Origin: Hyphomicrobiales bacterium
Lineage (GTDB): Bacteria; Pseudomonadota; Alphaproteobacteria; Rhizobiales; HXMU1428-3
Direction of reading: 5' to 3'
Length of the DNA stretch: 8,995 nucleotides
NCBI GenBank assembly: GCA_021775385.1
Contig: JAJFHW010000224.1
Coordinates: forward strand, 1 to 8,995
The notes below the pieces were generated by a model that was not told the DNA's origin, made no database searches, and saw only the letters and a program-made list of their open reading frames with translations. Below, piece after piece: positions 4,857 through 8,995 of this stretch (positions are counted from its first letter, which is position 1; each line of letters begins with the position of its first letter). A program made the translations under genes and the position numbers.

Positions 4857-7800
4857 ATGAAACCGTCTTTATTTAAGGTTGCAATCAAAACCAACCGATT
4901 GTTGCAAATGCCCCCTATTTATAAAGAAGTACAAAAAGAGAAAAAGCGTTCAAAAAGCATCCTATTTGCTCTACTTACGCTAGGACTTGCATCATTTAGT
5001 TTATCACAACCAATACAAGCACAAGAAAAATCAGACCTTAAAAATGGCGAATACATGTTCACCGTCGCAGGGTGTGGATCATGCCATGGTAAAGACGGCG
5101 ATCCTAAAAAACTGTCTGGTGGTTACCAAATCAAAACTGAATTTGGCACATTCGTCACACCGAATATCTCTCCAGATTTAACACACGGTATCGGCAAATG
5201 GACAAAGGCAGATTTTTACGCAGCCCTAAAAGAAGGTGTCTCACCTAAAGGAGACCATTATTACCCATCTTTCCCTTATAGCTCTTATGCAGGTATGAGC
5301 CGCAAAGATATTTTCGATATTTTTTCTTATATTAAATCTCTTCCAGCTGTAGCTACCGCTTCGATTTCTCATAATCTAGCTTTCCCTTATAGTTTGCGCA
5401 ACAGCATCGGCCTATGGAAAATAGCTGCAGCTCTTCCTTCACAATTTATCCCACAAGCCGGTAAAGACGCCCAATATAATCGCGGCAAATATCTGGTTGA
5501 GCACGTAGCCCACTGCGCAGAGTGTCACACACCAAGATCCTCGCTTTTCCAAACTCTTGATCAGTCACGTGCATTTGAAGGCTCTGTTCTAAACGGTGTC
5601 TCAGTCCCTGGCATCACAGCGCTTAAATTAAAGCGCAAAGGGTTGGAAACATTCCTAACCTCTATGACGCAAGGCAAAACATTGCGCGGCAAGCCAATGA
5701 CAGACCAAGGCATGCTCAAAGTCGTCAAAAACATGGGCAAGCTCAGCAAAGAAGATATAACAGCCATCTATAGCTACTTGGCCAATACAAAGGCAGAAAA
5801 AACTGAACTTACTATTCAACCTGTAGCCTATACAGAAGAACCAGTTGTCGCCTCAACAGACAATGTCCTCACCAATACAAACGAAGAATTTTTCTCTAAA
5901 TATTGCAGCTCATGTCACGGTTCTGGTGGCAAGGAAGCCGCGAAGAAAGATTTCATCTGGTCAAACTTAAATACCCTAGCTGCTGACACAACCTTAATCA
6001 CACCGGGCAAACCAGAAAAGTCAGATGTCTTCCTCTCTATTGTTGATGGCACAATGCCCAAACATGGCGAACGTCCAACAAAAGAAGAAGTAGCAAGCCT
6101 AGCTCAGTGGATCAAAGATCTAAAACCACAAGAACAAAAAGCCAAACTCGTTCAAGTTGGTGCCGAAGGCGACGAGGAAGAGCAAGAAACAGGCAAAGAA
6201 GAAAAAGCTCCTGAAGAAATTGAAGAGCGTGCATTCCTAGAAGAAGAAGCCATTCAAAAGGCCATCCTTAGTGATTTAGTGAACGTGTCTGAGTTCGATC
6301 GCAAAACAACACGCTATTTCAGTCTGACACACCTTTATAACTCAGCGCCTGCTAAAGCAACGAATGAGCAAGTTAATGCTAGTCAAAATTATTACAGATT
6401 GGCAGTCGCAAAACTCATCAACTCAGTGTCTTACTCACCAAAACTTCACACCCCTACAATTGTTGAAGGAACAAATGGCACAGTCATTCGCATTAACATT
6501 GCAGACCTAAAATGGGATCAACACAAATGGGAAGAAATTGAAAATCTTTACCCATATTCAGTTCATGGCATTAAAGGTGATGCGCTAAGTCAAATACAGC
6601 ACGTTACACATTCTAAAGCTCCAATTATAAAAGGTGACTGGTTCGCATTCACAGCAAGCCGCGCCCCGCTTTACAACAAACTACTACATTTCCCAAACAC
6701 TCTAACCGAGTTAGAAAAACAAATTGGCATTGATGCAAATCGCAATATCGATAGAGGAGATGTCGTGAGAGCCGCCTTCACACAAGGGCACTCAAACGTC
6801 TCTGACCACAACCGGTTGATTGAACGTCACGACCTCCCAACAGGTGGATACTACTGGAAGTCTTATGACTTTGGCGGTAGCGATGGCGAACGCTCGCTCC
6901 TGCAACATCCATTTGGCCCTGTAGGCGTTCATAACCTTCCAGATCATGCAGAACCTTTCGTTCATGATGGTGGTGAAGTATTCTTCTCTTTGCCAAATGG
7001 TCTCCAAGCCTATTACCTAGCAGACGGAAAAGATAAGTTCATTCCATCTGGCCCAACAGATGTCGTTCGTGATCACACACGCCCACCAGGGCTTGGCGTT
7101 GAAGTGGTGAACGCAGCCTCATGCATGTCATGTCACGCTGATGGCATTGTCTTCAAAAGAGATGAAATGCGCGCCTTTGCAGAAAACTCTTCAAGCTTCA
7201 CTGTCAATCAGCTGAAGTTCTTAAAAGAGCTATATCCAGGCAAAGAAACTCTGCGCAAATATTACAAGAAAGACCAAAAAACATTCACAGAAGCACTCCT
7301 TCAATTGGGCATCGGCCGCAGACTTGAAGATGGTCGCTTTGAAAACGTCTCTGTCTTAGTCGAAGGAGCTCATGCGCCAAGAGAATTAATCGGCCACCTA
7401 GCCGATCAATATCAAGACGTCTTGAACCATCAACGTGTGGCAGCTGAATTTGGCCAAACCATTGATCAATTCAACAGACGCATTGAAGCCATCCCAAGCA
7501 AATATAATGACGCGCTACGCCAAGGCCTTCGTGTTAGAGATTTGCTCAACAATGGCCAGAAACTACAACGTCTACAATATGAGCAACTATACCCACAATT
7601 GGTCATCGGTCTGTTAGGACTAGAATCCGCATTCCACCCATTTACAGAAATCGCTCAAAAAGACGGCAAAGTAACACATGAGAAAAAGAAAAAATTCACA
7701 CCGGTCACCCTCACAGCAGAAGACCGCCATGAGAAAAAGACCAAGCGTTTGAACCTGGTAGTGAAAGTAGAGAAAAACCAATTCTACTTTGGAGAGTTGT

Positions 7801-8195
7801 TGAAATTCTCAGTTTCAACCAGCAAGACATGTGAATTGAACATCATCTACAAACAAGCTGATGGCTCAATCGTCACATTACCACCAACCATGAGCGGAGA
7901 AGCCGTCCTTGGCAGTCCAATCTTGAAAGCAGGCGAAGTTCGTCACTTACCTGTCTCAAGCAAAGTAAAATTACGCTTTGCAGAACCCGCCGGTTCAGAA
8001 GAACTATTTGTTCAGTGCCGCGCTGGCGGTCTAGGAGCTCACAAAGTTGATGAGAAGAAAATTGAAAACATCAAAAAAGAGTTCACAGAAGAATACGCAA
8101 CCCGTGGCCTGCGTATCGAAATTGACAAACACGCAGAACCGGAACGCGAAGTGCATGATGCAACTTCAATTAAGTTTCATGTTTCTGCAAAATAA
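4857..8195 (+). CDS. Exported tetraheme multidomain cytochrome c with DUF4384-like C-terminus
   Basis: A 1112-residue protein from ATG 4857. A long basic N-region (33 residues) precedes a signal peptide core and a likely cut after PIQA (residue 55). The four CXXCH sites are Cys73-His77, Cys220-His224, Cys350-His354 and Cys756-His760. Residues about 58-330 resemble the diheme part of AdhB/gluconate-dehydrogenase cytochrome subunits (YYPSFPYSSYAGM, Met147 as likely ligand; GKYLVEHVAHCAECHTPR). Residues 340-415 resemble Planctomycete cytochrome C domains (ITPGKPEKSDVF, then Met400 in DGTMPKHG). An acidic linker (436-465, 15 of 30 acidic) leads to a large domain with DRKTTRYFSLTHLYN (481-495), SLPNGLQAYYL (711-721) and CMSCHADG; similar proteins with unassigned roles occur in planctomycetes and other bacteria. 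Residues about 960-1060 resemble DUF4384. No dehydrogenase gene is adjacent, so the redox partner is unknown. Probably co-transcribed with the small gene that follows. Confidence 0.88.
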   Translation: MKPSLFKVAIKTNRLLQMPPIYKEVQKEKKRSKSILFALLTLGLASFSLSQPIQAQEKSDLKNGEYMFTVAGCGSCHGKDGDPKKLSGGYQIKTEFGTFVTPNISPDLTHGIGKWTKADFYAALKEGVSPKGDHYYPSFPYSSYAGMSRKDIFDIFSYIKSLPAVATASISHNLAFPYSLRNSIGLWKIAAALPSQFIPQAGKDAQYNRGKYLVEHVAHCAECHTPRSSLFQTLDQSRAFEGSVLNGVSVPGITALKLKRKGLETFLTSMTQGKTLRGKPMTDQGMLKVVKNMGKLSKEDITAIYSYLANTKAEKTELTIQPVAYTEEPVVASTDNVLTNTNEEFFSKYCSSCHGSGGKEAAKKDFIWSNLNTLAADTTLITPGKPEKSDVFLSIVDGTMPKHGERPTKEEVASLAQWIKDLKPQEQKAKLVQVGAEGDEEEQETGKEEKAPEEIEERAFLEEEAIQKAILSDLVNVSEFDRKTTRYFSLTHLYNSAPAKATNEQVNASQNYYRLAVAKLINSVSYSPKLHTPTIVEGTNGTVIRINIADLKWDQHKWEEIENLYPYSVHGIKGDALSQIQHVTHSKAPIIKGDWFAFTASRAPLYNKLLHFPNTLTELEKQIGIDANRNIDRGDVVRAAFTQGHSNVSDHNRLIERHDLPTGGYYWKSYDFGGSDGERSLLQHPFGPVGVHNLPDHAEPFVHDGGEVFFSLPNGLQAYYLADGKDKFIPSGPTDVVRDHTRPPGLGVEVVNAASCMSCHADGIVFKRDEMRAFAENSSSFTVNQLKFLKELYPGKETLRKYYKKDQKTFTEALLQLGIGRRLEDGRFENVSVLVEGAHAPRELIGHLADQYQDVLNHQRVAAEFGQTIDQFNRRIEAIPSKYNDALRQGLRVRDLLNNGQKLQRLQYEQLYPQLVIGLLGLESAFHPFTEIAQKDGKVTHEKKKKFTPVTLTAEDRHEKKTKRLNLVVKVEKNQFYFGELLKFSVSTSKTCELNIIYKQADGSIVTLPPTMSGEAVLGSPILKAGEVRHLPVSSKVKLRFAEPAGSEELFVQCRAGGLGAHKVDEKKIENIKKEFTEEYATRGLRIEIDKHAEPEREVHDATSIKFHVSAK

Positions 8196-8247
8196 GTTTC
8201 TCAAAAATAAAACTAGAAATCTAACTTAAAAAATACGGAGTATAAAA

Positions 8248-8532
8248 ATGAAAAAACTATTTAGTGTATTGGCCATATTCGGCCTGCTCTCATTCGGAGC
8301 AACAGGCTCAGCTTCAGCTGCCTGCTATGAATGGCAAAAAGTCTGCAAACCAATCTACAAAGTAAAAGTATTTTGGGGCACATGTTATAACAAATATGAC
8401 CACCCATATAAGTGCAAGAAAAAGAAACGCGTTCACGTTGGTAAAAAATGCCACAACAAATGCGTAAGCTGGAAACCACACAAAAAAGTTTACAAATATA
8501 AGAAATATAAAAAGCATCACAACGCATACTAA
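8248..8532 (+). CDS. Small secreted Lys/Tyr/Cys-rich cationic protein
   Basis: A 94-residue protein with a clear signal peptide (MKKLFSVLAIFGLLSFGATG, cut near ASA at residue 24). The mature 70 residues hold 21 Lys, 1 Arg, 6 His and 9 Tyr but only one Glu and one Asp, so the charge is strongly positive. Six Cys (26, 33, 46, 56, 68, 72) suggest three disulfides or a metal site. The tail after Trp75 is a Lys/Tyr/His repeat-like stretch. There is no CXXCH motif. CGGAG (8236-8240) lies 7 bases before the ATG. It starts 52 bases after the cytochrome with no terminator between, and a strong terminator follows, so it probably belongs to the cytochrome transcript. I do not recognise a family. It could be a periplasmic redox partner, a metal or polyanion binder, or an antimicrobial-like peptide; none is shown. 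Confidence 0.8.
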   Translation: MKKLFSVLAIFGLLSFGATGSASAACYEWQKVCKPIYKVKVFWGTCYNKYDHPYKCKKKKRVHVGKKCHNKCVSWKPHKKVYKYKKYKKHHNAY

Positions 8533-8537
8533 AAATA

Positions 8538-8575
8538 AAAACGCCGCTTCATAACATTGAAGCGGCGTTTTTATT
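8538..8575 (+). terminator. Strong bidirectional rho-independent terminator
   Basis: A 14-bp perfect stem (8538-8551 with 8558-8571; core ACGCCGCTTCA / TGAAGCGGCGT) around the loop TAACAT is followed on the plus strand by a T-run (TTTTTATTT). The opposite strand has an equivalent T-run. It begins 6 bases after the stop codon of the small cationic gene and would end the cytochrome transcript. Confidence 0.93.
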
Positions 8576-8617
8576 TCATCCAAACTCTTCAAACAAATCT
8601 AGGACAGCGATAAATCA

Positions 8618-8995
8618 ATGTTTGGAGCCCCTCCAGAAATCATAACGAATTCAATCATCATCTCCCATTTAACAACAGCTTCATTATCGCTAATCATTGG
8701 CTCTGTCGTTCTATCATTAAAAAAAGGAACAAACCTTCACAAAGTATCGGGAAGAATTTGGGTGGGGTTAATGCTCTACACTGCAATTTCTTCATTTTGG
8801 ATTGGAGATTAATTTAGCTGGATACATGCCCTCTCTATATGGGTAATCATAGGCATCTCTATCGCACTATATGCCATCAGATATATCAAAACACCTAAAG
8901 GCATTCGCATCCATGCTGGCTTTATGATCGGTAATTACATCGGCCTTTGGAGCGCAGCCCTCCCCGCAGTCCTAACTGAGGGCCGTCTCATTCAT
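8618..8995 (+). pseudogene. DUF2306-like small membrane protein, interrupted by an in-frame TAA, right end cut
   Basis: The ATG at 8618 opens 64 codons with membrane segments and the family-like TNLHKVSGRIWVGLMLYTA and ISSFWIGD, then stops at TAA (8810-8812). The same frame continues directly with FSWIHALSIWVIIGISIAL, GIRIHAGFMIGNYIGL and ends at the window edge with TEGRLIH, matching the second half of the DUF2306 type (FSWIH, R/H..FMIG.YIGL, GRLIH). A single base change of a Glu, Gln or Lys codon would explain the TAA, so this is a recent nonsense mutation, a sequencing error, or less likely a split gene. The Shine-Dalgarno is weak (AGGA at 8601-8604, 13 bases away). The family is thought to be integral membrane proteins of unknown function. 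It lies behind the terminator, so it is a separate transcript. Confidence 0.72.

Noticed and set aside
5073..5918. First three heme domains as a complete AdhB-type triheme subunit of alcohol dehydrogenase
   Set aside because: The first two fit, but the third (ITPGKPEKSDVF ... MPKHG) looks like a Planctomycete-type cytochrome domain rather than the AdhB third heme domain, and no dehydrogenase gene is nearby.
6778..7007. Two minus-strand frames inside the cytochrome gene
   Set aside because: They are antisense to a conserved-looking domain and overlap each other; no supporting features.
8449..8463. CHNKC in the small protein as a heme c site
   Set aside because: Heme c attachment needs CXXCH (or a close variant with His after the second Cys). 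Here the second Cys is followed by Val, so it is not a heme motif.
8261..8592. Two long minus-strand frames opposite the small cationic gene
   Set aside because: They are by-products of the AAA/TAT-rich coding strand; the plus-strand gene has a signal peptide, ribosome binding site and terminator, and one of these frames runs through the terminator.
8810..8812. TAA read through as a special amino acid
   Set aside because: Selenocysteine uses TGA and pyrrolysine TAG; TAA recoding is not known in this group, so a nonsense mutation or sequencing error is simpler.

Overview
The window looks like chromosomal DNA from an AT-rich alphaproteobacterium, probably of the Hyphomicrobiales or a related marine group. 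The 186-residue HNH protein, the OmpA-family protein and the FMN-binding glutamate-synthase-like protein are all of types common there. No phage, plasmid, transposase or CRISPR signal is visible, and I see no tRNA or rRNA.

Left half (about 1-4441, all minus strand): an HNH endonuclease-family gene; a 430-bp gap holding a 19-bp tandem duplication and small dyads; a probable two-gene unit made of a membrane-anchored FMN/3Fe-4S glutamate-synthase-like oxidoreductase followed by an alpha/beta-hydrolase esterase; and an exported OmpA-family peptidoglycan-binding protein. Two GC-rich, strongly folded elements (112-199 and 3691-3810) sit directly behind the stop codons of the HNH and ompA-like genes. 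They share sequence anchors and a common order of hairpins, so they look like two diverged copies of one dispersed structured repeat.

Right half (about 4442-8995, plus strand): a 415-bp AT-rich divergent intergenic region leads into a 1112-residue exported multiheme cytochrome. It has four CXXCH sites: an AdhB-like diheme module, a Planctomycete-type single-heme domain, an acidic linker, a large poorly known domain carrying the fourth heme site, and a DUF4384-like C-terminal domain. After 52 bp with no terminator comes a 94-residue secreted peptide that is extremely rich in Lys and Tyr and has six Cys. A strong bidirectional terminator closes the pair. The cytochrome plus hyperbasic peptide is the best candidate here for an undescribed system, perhaps periplasmic electron transfer in which the basic peptide docks on the acidic linker; that partnership is inference only.

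The window ends in a small DUF2306-like membrane protein gene interrupted by one in-frame TAA, with recognisable family sequence in the same frame on both sides.

Three gene starts are set here by ribosome binding sites and are shorter than the longest open frame: esterase (TTG, 1842), OmpA-like (ATG, 4441) and cytochrome (ATG, 4857).
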